A DNA stretch of 64,000 nt from Channa striata. Its lineage: Eukaryota > Chordata > Actinopteri > Anabantiformes > Channidae. Below, in pieces: positions 33,601 to 47,904 of the stretch. The DNA lies in assembly GCA_033026295.1 (NCBI GenBank), contig CM065169.1, positions 4,040,932-4,104,931 on the forward strand. The letters run 5' to 3'. Made by a program: the position numbers and the translations under genes. Positions within the stretch are counted from its first letter, which is position 1, and each line of letters begins with the position of its first letter. The notes under the pieces are model-generated. The model ran no database searches. It had not been told where the DNA came from and was given only the letters and a program-made list of their open reading frames with translations.

Positions 33601-36600
33601 TTTCCCATCTTCACTCTTCCATTCACCAATCTCAGCTCTCCCTTTCTGCAGCTCCTTGGAGCTGGAATGAATTGCCTGCCACGGTAACAATCCTCCAAGT
33701 CTCTTATTACCCATCTCTTCTCTCTTTTGCAGATGCACCTCTTTGAACAAAAGACCCTCCAATCCATCCTGCCTTTTCCCTTTTTCCCGCTCCATTCATG
33801 GCTCATTTCATCCCTTCAATGGACTTGACTCTTCTGTTTCTGTAATAGCCAATTTGATTTTCCCCTCATTGAAGACTTGATCAATTTCTCTTCTGGGAAG
33901 TGTTCAGCAGACATGAAAGACACAGAATTAGTGCCTTTGGTTATAGGATTCATAACTCTGCAGTACACATACCCAAGCTTCATGTCTGAGCCACAATACA
34001 GAAAAGCCTGTGTGTTTCTGTGGACACACCAAAGAGCTGGAATACTCTGGTGGGGAAGCTGGAGAGGAACAGCACTGAGGCAACAGGTATGAGACTGGAC
34101 GGACTTTATTTCATGCTCATGTTTGCACCAACTACGTGTTTTTTAGAGTTAATGGTAAATGGTCTGCACTTGTACAGCGCTTTTCTACCTGTTGGCACTC
34201 AAAGCGCTTTACACTGTTTCTTATATAGAATAGATGTCACAGATGAACAATTTCTGGTTTACATCCCTATTCGTCCTTAACAATGACAAGGAACTCTAAG
34301 ATTAGAGTAGATTTGATTCGATTCAACTTCATCTATGGAACATATTTACAGATGCTATGAACACACTATACAGGGTTGTTGTTAACTATAGTCAGGGATT
34401 GACTATATGAGAGAGATGATGAGCAGATTCATCATTCAGATAGATTATTATATATACACCACTGCTAAAGTAGTCAGGGGTATGCAATTTGATATGTACA
34501 TGAAATTTACAGGTAGATATAGTAGCTATACAGTGGCTACTATAGTAATCAGGAATATACAAGTAAATATGAATATACCGTTTGCTATTTATTACTATCA
34601 GGAATTTATATATGGAAGTGTATAACAGAAACTTAAAAATATAAATGTGTGATGGACATGTGTATTTACAGGTGAGTATGTACAGGCTAGTGCAATGAGT
34701 ATGTGCAATATTAAATGGTGCAGTGGATATGGGGAGAATGTCGGGGTGTATGATTGTGGCAGAGAGGTCAGTGGGGGGCAGAGTTCAATAAGAGACAGCT
34801 CTAGGTAAAATAGTCAGAAGAGAAAACAGTCTGCGGGCGGGGCGAGTGGAGTCCTCATGAATACTGCGTGCTCGACATTGTTTCTTTTGTCTGTCCTCAA
34901 TGGCTGAAAGTGGAGTCCCCGTAATGCGTTGGGCAGTTTTCACTACCCGCTGCAGTGCCTTACGCTCCGCAGCAGAGCAGCTCCCATACAAGACTGTGAC
35001 ACAGGTGGTTAGGATGCTCTCTATTGTGCAGCGGTAGAAGTTCACCAGGATAGCCGAGGGAAGATGGTTTTTCTTGAGGCTGGTGAGCCTTTTTGATCAG
35101 GCTGGAGGCTGGAGGTGTTGGTGGTCCAGGACAGGTCCTCCGAGATGTGGGTCCCCAGGAACTTGAAGGATGAGACAGTCTCAACAGCCATCCCGTTAAC
35201 ATGGATGGGATCGTGTGAGTCTCTTTTCTCCTTCCTAAAGTCCACAATAAGCTCCTTGGTCTTGTTGGTGTTAAGGAGCAGATTATTATCCGTGCACCAA
35301 GTGTCCAGATGCTGGACCTCCTCCCTGTAGGCAGTCTCATCGTTGTTGTTGAATATCACCGTTGTATCATCTGCAAACTTAATGATGGTGTTAGATCCAT
35401 GCATGGGCTTGTAGTCGTGGGTTTATGGGGAGTAGAGGAAAGGGCTCAGCACACAGCCTCGGACTATTTTACTGCTAAAACCCAGACAACGAAGACACAC
35501 ACACACAAAAAAGGTAGAGAAGCACCACCTTTACAACCTCATTCAACTAAATACTTACAATTACATTATAAGAAGAGATGGAACCATCTTTCTTATAATG
35601 CCCTTCAGTACAGCTCCACTAACCACTTTGACCTCAGTCATAAACACTTATTAGAATTATCACCTTTGTGAGAGTTCCAACTTAAAAACTGACAAATTAG
35701 AACCTTGTAAAATCAGAATTCATGGCAGAGCTGCTGTATTGGATTGTATTAGAATATACAGGTGTGCCTAATAAAGTGGCCAGTGAGTGTATAAACCTAC
35801 AATCAACTGGTTTGGTTGAGACGACTTTACAGAAATGACACTGCCTCTTTAATGTACCACACCGGACAGTTAAAGTGTGAGGCGAACAAACACAGGGTGT
35901 AGCTGTGAAACAAGTGTGTGTCGCCAAGCCAATTGCAAAACTCTAAAAGTGGCGAGTCACGATAATTATTTCCTCTATCAACTATTGTTTTGACCTCACT
36001 TGTCCGGAAAAGATAAAGCCTTGCCACTGTTCTTGTTGTCACTGCTCTGGAAGTGCACAGCAGGACAAGAGTGAAGGACAAGTCAGTCCATCGATGTGTT
36101 TGGCCCTTGGGGTTCAGGTGGAGCTGCTTTGCTTGTGTGCGATAAGAGCGGGCGCTGCCATCCCTGGGAATTTCCTCTGGGGGGGTGTTGCTTTTAAATA
36201 ATCCCGGACACACAATAGCTGGGGAGCCCATCAGAGCCCATGAAAGGATGGAGGAGGAAATGAGAGGAAGGTGGGGGTAGATCCACACACAGACATCTCA
36301 ATGCAAGTGAAGCTCTTTTCCTGCCTTCCTGCCTCCCTCTCACTGTCCAAGCTCCCTTCAGATTGAATGGCTGTCTGATAAGGGCTGTGATTACATTGAT
36401 TTGGTGTAGGGCCATCCACACTGTCTGTCCGTCTTCCTCCCTCTCCTCCCCTTCCTTCACCCTTCTGCCCTTCAATAGACTACTCAACGTGCTGCAAACA
36501 TCCGACAGTGGGACACACATACACACAAAAAACACATCGTCACTGTGAAGCGTCTCAGACAAAAGGGTGGAACATTTTCAGGGAAAATGGGAGGTCGCAC

Positions 36601-37335
36601 ATTTAGTCTTTAACAGTGTGTTTGTAAGGTTTATTATAGCTAGAGTGAATAACCTAAGATACGTTATGACAGGTAAGAATGAATCATCACTCCATTTTAA
36701 ATGGAGTGATGATATGGAACAAACCATGAGAAAAGGTCATGATACGTTTATCCCACTTAACAATTTTTGGAGTGTGGGCCTCACAAAATATTGATCCTCA
36801 TGGCAACCTCAGAGCAGAGCCCTGACATCCTTCTGGGTCCTTCAAGAATTATAATGTACTTCAGGACACCTGAAACTAATATGGCATGAGATATTTCCAC
36901 TGAATACATTAAGTGAGATAATGTTTTCTCTTGGATGTGATAGACACTGTCTTTGTTCTTGTCAATGATCCTTAACAACAAAATCTGCCCTAAATCGCTG
37001 TTTGTCACTCAGCTTCTCTGACTGGCCTAGATCTGAAGTGTTGCCTGATGCAGTTTCTACAAGTTGGGTGTCATTCAGATCCTCTTCCAGGATTCATCTC
37101 CACTACAAACGAAAGCCTCAGGTCTCAGTGGAGCCCTGAGAAGAAGACGTGAAGGATGATTTCTTAGTTGTTGCTTGTCTGGCTGGCACAATGTAACTGT
37201 GGAGAAGCAGAAGTGTGCATCTATGTTCAAGTCTGTGTGCGCTTGTGTGATCTGTTGTGATTCATAAATTCGGAAGTTGACATATTTATGAAAAGAAATC
37301 CCTGAAAATAGATACTGTATATGTGTGCGCGCAAC

Positions 37336-37374
<39 letters not shown>

Positions 37375-40235
37375 ATTATTGCAAGTTCCAAAGCATCAGC
37401 AGCTGTCATCATAGTTTACTTGTTGAGCTGGAATATAAAAAATAGAGAATTACATTGACTAAATATAGCTCTCACGCACTGCTTTTCAGCTGTGAGGCAC
37501 CGTATCCTTATGAAATGGCAAAATACTTTTTGATTCAACAAATGTTTTGACATCACATTTCATGTTGCGTCTGTTTCAAAAATGTAGTATTTTCTAAAAT
37601 AAATGGGGTGGGGAATAATGTAACAAGTCATTACTAACATCAAATATTGCACGTCTAGCTGCAGAGAGAAATTGCCGTGACACATCGATGGGGTGTCATC
37701 AGCTAAACAATATCATAGTGTTTTAGTCAGAAATCAGTTCATGTAAATAACGCAGCAGTGGTCTGTGGATTTGCTCACAAAAGCCAAAGATTCATCTTCA
37801 GGTATTTAACACTAAATTTTACAATTTCCCAAACTTGGACAGACCTGGACACATATGCACAAAACACCCTCATTAGATGTTTTCAAGTCTACTACTGTAG
37901 CAATATTATTTACATATTTGAAACGGGAGTAAAAGTATTTTTAATCTGAAGGTGTTCATGTGCATAATGTGTAAATGTGTATGTGTCAAATAAAAACTAT
38001 TTTGTAAATGTGTATGAAGACCTGAAAATGTATGAAGAGATTTGTACACCAATTAAATTAATTAAATTGTAATTTTCCTGTGTCGTAGTCGTACCACTGA
38101 GCAGGGGCTGGTTGCGTCTGTATGAGGTGGGAAGTGGACCCAGGCGCTCCTGTCTCTGGTTCAGAACTCGGCCCAGATGCCCTGTGTGACGCAGGCTGCC
38201 AACGATCACGCTGTGCAAGTACACTGGCTCCAGAAAGTGGCTCAACAACGCTCCCTGCAGGCCGAGCACGTTCCATCTGAGAACATAGGAATGGAGCGAC
38301 ATAAAGGCGTTACTGAAAATGCGGGTGAGGGAGAGGACGAAGGGTGATTGGTGTGGATGGAAGGAAAAAGGAACGAAATTGTAGGCAAGTATAAAAGATA
38401 GAGAGAGAGGCAGATGGGACGTGGAAAGGAGCTTCAATGACAGGTAGAGACAATTTGATCATTATCTTGATGTGGGACGTGATGAATAACAGCTGCTGAC
38501 CTGACAGCACACAGATAAACAGAGAACACATCCTCTTCGCCCACTTCTGCTGCTTCTGACACACTAACCACTGGCACCGACACTGGGCTGTGCAGCATCA
38601 GTCATTGCACGGAACAACACATCATCACTTCAATGCTGCTCAGGTTAATGCACTGCACAGAGCTGCGGATGGCCTCTGTCAAACGCTCAGCGTGAGCGGC
38701 GATCGTCCTCAGGGTTTGTTTAGGGAGATCCACGCCTGACACGAAATCAGCGTGGGGCTAATCCGGCCGGCTTCACTGACACAGAATACAGCGGCCAGCT
38801 GGTCATGTGCCAGATACTGTTGAAAGACCCTCTATTTAGCCAGCAGATGCTAATTTATCGATGGAAAATGATAATTACCTTGTTTATTATCATTGCTGCC
38901 CTTCACTGGGAGAAATCCTGCTGTGTACCTGAGCTTTGTGTTCTCTGGTGCTTTGGCTAATGAACTTATGAGGGACAATCAAAAGGTTCAACACTGTGCT
39001 ACTAATTTTTACATCATTGTTCTTTTTGTTAATCAGTCTCTTTATCATAGATGCAATTACACTGGGTACTTTTTTCTTGGTCCTTTTTTTCTCGCAGACT
39101 TAATAATTATTCATTATGGGTTCTTTTGCCTCCAGGCCAGTCAATTACCATTAACAGCTTTCTGGGAATCACTAAATGGGCTCATGAAGCAGTGGCCGCC
39201 CACCTTAGCTTTACCTGCAATCTGTCAGCAAGATCTGTCCTTCCCCCTCAGACGGAGAGCACACACACATATTCACACACCATCTCAGTGCTCCAGCAAA
39301 ACAGAAATAGTTTAGCCTGAAATATTAAATTACCCAGAAAGCGACACCGTGAATCAGAAACATCTTCTAATCTCATGCAAGAAAAAACAGCCATCTGGCT
39401 CGGCTGTGTGAATTTTAAGAGAGACCTCTTCTCGCTCTCTCATTCTGTCTCTCTACATCTATCCTTTCTTCCCTCCCCCGGTAAACGCGACCATTAAAGT
39501 AATGTGTTCATCTGCATAAAACTGCGGTGGAATGGAGAACATCATCGTTATATGAAAGCCATTTAGGCCCCTCAATTAAATCCAGCTGTCGACTTCAAAT
39601 CAAATATTAGCAAAGGAGCTCCACTGAGCACAGCTTAAGAAAACAAAATGATGATCACCAGGTGAAGCAATCATGGGGTGAAACATCAGCAATAATCAGA
39701 AGGGCTTGGAGCCTAAAATCTCCTCTGGCCACAGCCAAAGTGGCCATAATAAAATGCAGGAAGTGGAGAAATAAAAAACTAATGTGACGTTGCAAAATGA
39801 GTGTGACAGAAGACAAAAAGAGCGTCCCAGGGACCACGTTAAGATGGCAGCAGTGTGAAGCCCTAAGCTCCTCTCAGTTCCACCCTCCACACTGACCTTG
39901 ATAAACTGGCCCTTAGTGACCCACTCACTTTAGCAATGGCCACCGATCATTTACAGAGATATAAAAAAAAAAAAACAGACAGACGAGGCCGTGGAGCAAA
40001 AAGAGTGTGTGTGGCATGTAGCCTGGTGAGACTGGAGGCGAGAGGATGGTGGGAGGGAAGAAAAGCAGGGTGTCCCATCTCCCTCCCCCGTCCCTCTATT
40101 TTTTTGTAAAGTAATTGCTTTCACCTGCGTTGGTGACCTGGGTAGATTTAATCACACCATCTCCAGCCCTGGCCAACTGAATCAAATTGGTCAAATTAAC
40201 ACCGGCTCCACTGGAGAAATGGTTCACCTGTCTTT

Positions 40236-40277
<42 letters not shown>

Positions 40278-43200
40278 ATGCGCCGGTCCTTTCACACACA
40301 GAACCGTGGCTCAGCTGTGGTGCTGCATGGCTCAGTTGGCACAGTGCGCTGCTTACTAAGCTAAATTAATGGCTTCACTTCCTGTTGAGGCCCAGTTGTG
40401 GCAGAAAACCAAAAACTATATTAGACATTGATTTCAGATACTGTATGTTGGAAAATGCAGCGTCAAGGGTGGAAGACTAGTGCTGAAGATCTTCATTGTG
40501 TGACCCTTTGGTTTGGATCTGTGTCCAAACCAAAATATCCAAGACAAGGACAGATGGAGGAAATCTACAGGTTTTCATGGCAATTTACTCATTCTAAAAA
40601 ATCTGCCTCTGCCAGATAAAGGCTCCAACTTTAACGTGTCTTTAACGTTATCAGGACCTAAAGCAGAATGACAATCTATTTATTGTTGGTATATGGTGCT
40701 AAATGAATGCAGGATTTAAATATTAATTAAAAATCTATTTCTAGTAGCTAATCTGCTCAAATACTTCACAGGTATCTGCAAAACATACACAGACTACAGA
40801 ACCTTATTTTCTTTAATATTGGATAAGAAAAAAACTTAAACTCCATGACCCTGTTTAAAGCCAAACTGTCAAGAGATAACCACAATAATAAAAAGTAAAA
40901 AGACATTTTTACATTCTCTCTCTTGATTGTGGTGAGGTTAATCAGTGCTAATACTGCTTGTGTTTGGCTCCAATCTGATCCATTTGGACCTGCCGCAGTA
41001 CCTGATCCAAGTAAACTGAATAAAATTAGGGCCTGGTCTGACACAGGTCCTTGGCAACGGACTACAATCCTGACTTGCCCACATGTAAAAGAAAAACCAC
41101 AAAACAATTGTTGTTCACTATGCAAACCATTATTTCATTATCTTTGCATCATACAAAGACAGAAATGCAATAAAAACGAACTTCATGTGCATTTGGCACT
41201 ATACAAACCCTGCCAAATTAAATAAAAACACTATGGAGATATAAACAGTGACGTGGAAATAGACTCGTTCATTAGAAGGGGATTTGAGGGTTAAGACACT
41301 GGGAATTCAATAGTCACCAGGAGGACTACAAGCAAGGCTCATGGCAACACACGTGTACTAAATATCAGACAAACCTCTACCTGTCTCACAGAGCATATTT
41401 AAAATGCATTTTTCTAAAACTCTTCTTCTCATAAAGAAGCTAATCTCTTAATAAAGTCAGCTCACCCATCAATCCTTTAACCTTTCCTTTTCTAACACAG
41501 GCCACAGACCTTCTGGGTGACAGGATATTTTGTAAGCACTTTATATTGGAGTGGCTTGTGTGTGTCTTCACTATAAGATTATTGTAATCCATGCCACAAA
41601 TGCTCAGCAATGCTCAGCTGGGATTGGAAATTAAGAAATGATGTTTAGAGGCTATGGGATTTGTGTTGTTGAACTTCAAATGTTTGAGATTTAGGACTTT
41701 ATTTTTCAAAGAAAATTGCATTAAGCATACACTGAGCTTAATGCAGTTATCCAATAAATCAGCAAACCTCTGGTGAGAACACTTTTGCAGTCCTAACCTG
41801 ACTGGATTCATACGAAATGTGAGCTGTGTATAGATTACAATAATAACTACGTAACATGGGTCATATTGCACCGTTTTCCTCAAAAAGCTGCTCGGTCATA
41901 ATGTGTTTCTTCTTCATTCCTTCGTAAATATCCAGCAAACTTCCATCCTATCACGAATAGTCGTTGGTATTTTTGAGGACCCAGAAACAGAAAAACAAAA
42001 GCCAAGATTATTGAATATTGAGGTGATGGAAGTGGCCAGGGCTGAAGGGAACAACGGAGGGGTGAAAGGTCGCTGGGTAGACGATGGAAAGAGTAGGCGA
42101 TCTTGGGAAGGAGATGAATTGGCCAGGAGCAGGTGAGGTTAACGACGGAGAGGGCGAAGGAGAAAAAGCAACACAAACTGCAAAGTAACAAATTAGAAAA
42201 CAAAGTACCGACAAAAACGACTAGCCGAGAAAAGGACATGAATTCAGATCTGACCATCCAGCCAGTGGTTGCACCAGTAAAGATCAAAGAGAGAATATCT
42301 GGGGAAATATCACATTTCCAGTTGGAACTCATCAGTGGTATAAATCAGTTGCATCAGTTAACATAATGACGTTTACAAGTGAAATGAAGCACAGTAAGTA
42401 ATTGGGAGTTTCCAAATGAAACCTATGCGACCTCAAAAAACCAGTAACAAACCCCGATGCGACATCTGGTAGCACTGACCTGGTGATCTTGTCGGTACAG
42501 GACATGGTGATGAGCTGCTCGCCCTGTAACACACCATCCCAGGTCTGGACCGGCCCTCGGCATCTCACAGGTACTGTCCCCTCCCCGGACTCGATTTTTG
42601 TCCGCAGATGGTTGCGGTGCTTCCTCATGAGGTGTCTGCTGCTGTGCACTAAAAAGAAACAATAGCTTCGTTCATGTCATTTCTTCATCAATCAGGTCTA
42701 GTGTTTCTAAATAACCCAAAGGAGGAGCCAATACTACACAGCATCAAAAAGCCATGCAAAAGTATTGGAACAGCAAGGTCAACGAGAAACAAGTTCAGAA
42801 TTTCAGCTTCTTTTTGATACGATTTCCACCAAGATATGAACATGGATGGATATCCCACCAAAAAGCATGTAAATGGCTGAATGTAAATCACTATACAACT
42901 ACATGATTCTGATAAGGATAATTAGCTCTAAATTCTCTAAAGGCCATATGTATAAATAGATTTTACACTATAAAATAAAAGCAATTCTTCTCTTTAAGTA
43001 AATCTTCCCCTTGGGGTTTCATAAAGTCTTATCTCAATTATTCTTGCAGCTTTGCCCCTGGACAGGATGTTTGTGAGAACTGAATTATGAGAACATATTC
43101 TGAAATGACAGTAACAGCACCATAAAAGATCAGAGAACTGAATGGAAAAACTTTGCAGCTGCACCTGTTGCATGGACTTGATAAATGCTGCTGAATACTT

Positions 43201-46200
43201 TCTTCCTGAACTCAAAGAATGAGATCATTTTTGCCAGTGAATTTTTTTTTATTCTTTTACAGAATTTATTCTGTAATTCTGATGCTTTGATGAATTTGAC
43301 TGCCTTACTGTTAATAAAGCAGGTATTTTGCCTGGATAATGGCTGTTAGACAGTGAGGCCAAATCATTCCTGTGGACTGATGAACTCTGGACAGTTCATA
43401 TTAGGCATGACATGAATCAAGGACATGTGCGCCTGCTATTGCTGTCAAAAACACAAGTATTTGTAATACATCACACCGCCTTCTCATGGCTTCGTGTGGG
43501 TGTGCAGGGCAGCTCCGTGGGCGCTGATGTTGTTAATTAATCAGTGAAAGAAAGGAAATCTCTGCACTTTGAGCAAGAAGGTGAATTATGGATACAGTAT
43601 TTCTTGCTTTCATTAAAACAGAAACATACAGTATCTCCCATATTCAGCTATTCACTGTTTTTGTTTTAATAACCTCTCATTTATTTTGGCATGAAGGCCC
43701 GTTCCCTCTCTCTTCCTTGTTTCAGCTGATCTGACAGTTGCAAAAATTAAGCTCCCAGCTCAGGAATGGTAAAGAGCAGTAACGAAAAGGGGCTTTTTTA
43801 ATCTCTGAGAGCACCGTGCACAACATTTAAATGCTTTAATGACAGTGAACATGAAGTTCAGAGGCTGCTCCGATGGCAGCATCTTTTCTGCCCCTCTTTC
43901 AATCCCTGCTTGTTTCATAAAAGCCCACACCATTATCAGCACTGTATTCACAGAGCTAAATAGCAGCTCCAGCATATTCTCTCCCTCTCTCTCATGTATA
44001 TATATATATATGATGTGTACATTGTACTGATGGAGAGTGCTTCCCAGATTATGTTTCTGAACTCGTAGGTCACCATAAAATGCTGGGCATACCATCTAAA
44101 TGAATATACAATTTATTTTAGTGGGTAAGCAATAAAAATGTCATCTAGTCAGCACAGCGTGGCTGAAAGAGGCCAGAGATGGGGTCTGACATGAAAAGGA
44201 TGCCAGCTTCTTGACAGTGTCTGGAAAAAAAAGAGCTTTTAGAAAATCTGCCAGAGGAAATGATCTCTCTATACACCTGCAATAGTGACTGAGAGACTGA
44301 CACGATAGAGTAAATGCAGGTACTTACATTAAACAGAAATGTATCAAACGTGCAAAAGTAGCTGCATTTTCAGTGTCTTCAAACCATGAACACAAAGGAG
44401 CACACGGGTGTGGGGGTCTTACGATCGGTGGTGATTTCATATGGCGAGTTGAGCCTCCCATCGCCACACGGCGACGTGCTGATGTACATGTGGAAATGGA
44501 CATTTTCTCTCAAGCGGTAGCTGCACTCCTTGTGCCGCACAAATATCGACTCCTCCCAGTCCTCCGGCCTTTTGCTTTGGTAAAGAGAAAAATAAAAGGC
44601 AAAGATAAACAACAAGAATGAGGGAGAGTGATGAGAAAGGCAGGAGCATTCATCACAGGCAATGGATTTTTCTTTTCCAATGATAAGGTGGAGCAGAGAT
44701 GGACAGACATGGAAGCCGGGATTCTCCTGCCGACTCCTGGACATTACCCGCCTTGTCCGAATGTCTCAAAGGAAAAAAGACTCCAATCATGTTTTCATCT
44801 AAACATCAAAGTGCACGTCACACGAGAATAACTTACAGCCATACAATGTGTGTGCATGTGACCCCAGCTTAAATCATGAAGTTATCAGCCAGCGAACGGG
44901 CTGAACATAAGAACGGATATGATGATAAACATCGATCTACACCCTGAAATTAAGGTCAGACATTGTGATTATTTGTGGCAGCTTGAACAACAGCAGTCAA
45001 AAAACCCCCACGGTGTTCCATTATAACACTGAAGGCAAAGTGTTCTGAGTGAGTGACCTGCTGAGACACAGAATATTAAAAAACAAAACAATCAATTTCT
45101 ATTAATTATATGACAGCAGCCGCCGCTGCAGCAGCAGCGAAAAGTGTGTCCAGACTTTACTCAGGCAACACATCCAGAGTAACAGTATCTATGAATGTTA
45201 GAGAAAATACTAACGATACTAATAAATACTATAAAATCTTAATATTTAAATACTAATAGGACCTGAGACAAATGATCATTAATTGGTTACTATACAATGC
45301 TCCTCCTACAGAATGAGATATGATGAGATCACATGACATAAATAAGCCGGTTTTGCTCTAGATCATTTTCTCAGCCCATTAAGATTAGAAGAAGACTAGG
45401 AGTGGTCCCATAGCCTCTGCTTTGTTTGTACCATGAACGCAGTGCCGACAGTGCCAGCCGGGACCAGTCTCCAGTTTGTTCTCCTCAGTAAAGTGACATT
45501 GATTTGAGCGGTGTATTCTGAATGGTGTGGCTGTAGCTCAGTTGTTAAGGACATCGGGGTCAGTGGTTTGATCCCCGGTCTCTCCTTGCTACGTGTCGAA
45601 GTGTCCTTGGGCAAGACACTCAACCCCAAGTTGCTCCCAGTAGGTCAGGTGAGTACCTGGAATGCCAGCCACCGCCATCGGTGTGTGAATGGGTCAATGT
45701 GAAGCGCTATATAAGCAGGCATTTACCATTTCTGACTAAATGTTCGGAATACTTACACCGTACTTATTATTATACTATACCATTTTTTATCACTTATTGG
45801 AAACAAAATTTTATCATCCAGGTGGCTTGGGAATTACTTTGGTCATTTTCTACATCGTTGATTTTAAACAATGGTCATTCAGACTCTAAAACCCACAAGG
45901 AAATACCAAATGAGCCACACATATTTGCTGTTGTTATTCCTCCAACGAAACTGGACGGAAATGAGCACGTTGCCTTAACGACATACCGTCAGTACTAAAG
46001 ACTAACAGACCTGAAACCACATGAGTAATCTTGGATGTTCTAACCTGAGTGGGGTTATCAAGATGTTCTTCAAACCCACATGAGAAGTGGATTTGAATAA
46101 CTGGATATAATCACCTGGGGTGACGTTCTGCTTCTGGTCGCTGATTTGACCACATGGACAGTGTCTAAACTAGAAACCAAGATCAGTAGCTTTCCAGTTT

Positions 46201-47873
46201 TTTTAAAAACACACATTGGTTTTTGTCTTTTATTGGTTCCCTCGCTTAAGAACAACACTGTACCTGTTTCCATGGACTAAATCTAAGAACAATGTTTTTC
46301 CAGACTAGGCTTGAGGACAAGCTCAACATGACCGTTGAAGACTCTCCAGATATGGATCATGTTAAATACAAAAAACTAAATTATTCAGCTAATCTGTTCA
46401 TTCTGGAATGAAGACCCAGTTGTCAATTTAGTGCAAAAATACTTTGACGAACATTTGATTAAAATCTATTGACGAAAGGTTTCAACCAAATTTTTCAAGA
46501 AAACAAATTCAAAAGTTAAATGTTTTTCTTGTTAACAATGATGTGGATTCTAGTGGTATGGTTAACTGGGTAAAAAAGTGTCTTGTGGTTTCTGCTGTTT
46601 GCAGAAACAAGGTCTTCAAACACAGGTGCATTAATATTATATATTTAAACAAAGCATCACAATGCAAAGCACGACTTCACTCTTTATATAACCTCTCCTG
46701 TGTCTCCTATGTCCTTTCACTGAGTGTAAATATGGCAGTTCTGGCATTTTGTTTGGTCATTTCATTATGAGTTATCTGCCCCATTAGCCATTTTACTCAG
46801 CCTCAAAGTCTCCGTACCTGCCATCCAGCATTGTGCTAAGACAAAAAGTCAGTGCTGTGTATGCAAATATGACATTCAACAATCTACACTTCGAGCCACT
46901 AATCTGATGAATCAGCCTTGCTACTGGGTTCTTTGGGGAACTCAAAAACACAAAAATGCTTGTGCACAGAGGCAGTTAGGAGTCAAAACTCATCAAGACT
47001 GTCTCTTGATACTGGTAAAGAGACAGAGACAGTCCTGGTAAACTTGCAGAAAGACTTCTGCTAAAACAGGCCACCGAGACTGACACACTGACACACTTGG
47101 CTGAACCAGTGGAGCTCAGTTGACTGGGGAAAGAGTGGGCAAACACCACATATATGGCTTGTGTATTATTGAAAAGTCTCCAGTGAACAATGCAGTGCTC
47201 TTTTTATGAAGCGTATTACAGAGGAGAGAGCACTCTTTGGCACTGACGGATAAAAGCATGACAAACAAGTTATGTTGTACGTTAACCGTGATGATGCATA
47301 ATGCGACGTAATACATGTCAATCCGATAAAGGCACTTTGAAACCCAAGTCTGTAGAGGCCCCACAGCCTCTGGGCAAATAATAATTTTATAATAAAGTAC
47401 TTGTGCTGTACATTCGGTTTTTTGTTACTTTAGGTTTGGGATAGAAATGTTGTGGAAACAATTCTTAAGGTTCACCAGATTAAAAGCAACAGAAAACAAG
47501 GTCACAGACAATACAGGAGACAGATGAGCCCGAGAATATGGAATATGATTAAGTGCTATGTTTGCCTGCATCCATATTAGTGGCTTTGCTTGGCAACATG
47601 ACAAACGCTGACCATGACACTGCTTATTTCTGTTGCCAAGAAAACAGTTGTACTAACCGGGAGCTCTAACAACTGTACACACACAAAAAAACAATTATCT
47701 GCTTTTACAGAAAACTAAAACCAAATCTTAAACTTTCTTGGTTTATACCAGGGGCATGGAGCTTTATGTAGCTAGTTTTGTTAATTTTACAGTTTGTAAT
47801 ATTATTTACCATCAAATTATTGTTTTATTCAATGGAAATCAAACATTTGTCTCTCTCTCTCTGTATGTGTACT

Positions 47874-47904
<31 letters not shown>

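Larger units (their letters stand above)
30501..38094 (-). other. adarb2 intron (7.6 kb)
   Basis: This intron holds a decayed LINE fragment (about 32380-32760), a second LINE fragment with FADD motif (34300-35462), a repeat fragment (about 35560-35795), a 31-bp palindrome (36683-36713) and an AC array (37337-37371). No gene was seen. Confidence 0.65.
42649..44422 (-). other. adarb2 intron (1.8 kb)
   Basis: It contains a Tc1-like terminal fragment at about 42740-42860 and a short TA array at 43996-44012. No gene was seen. Confidence 0.6.

Noticed and set aside
33560..33760. LINE-like peptide SAAPWSWNELPATV
   Set aside because: It resembles the end of some non-LTR polymerases, but the surrounding frame gives no further matching motif. 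The evidence is too short.
35827..36562. Overlapping minus-strand open frames of 120-153 codons
   Set aside because: There is no homology to any family I know. The composition is intronic and no splice-compatible link to adarb2 is needed, since its exons already join in phase.
40328..40400. tRNA-like sequence (catggctcagttggcacagtg)
   Set aside because: Only the first box-like stretch is seen, with no B box or SINE body, so it is too weak to call.
45528..45600. tRNA gene
   Set aside because: A and B boxes are present, but no cloverleaf or anticodon arm can be drawn and the sequence continues into a SINE body and tail. It is annotated as a SINE.
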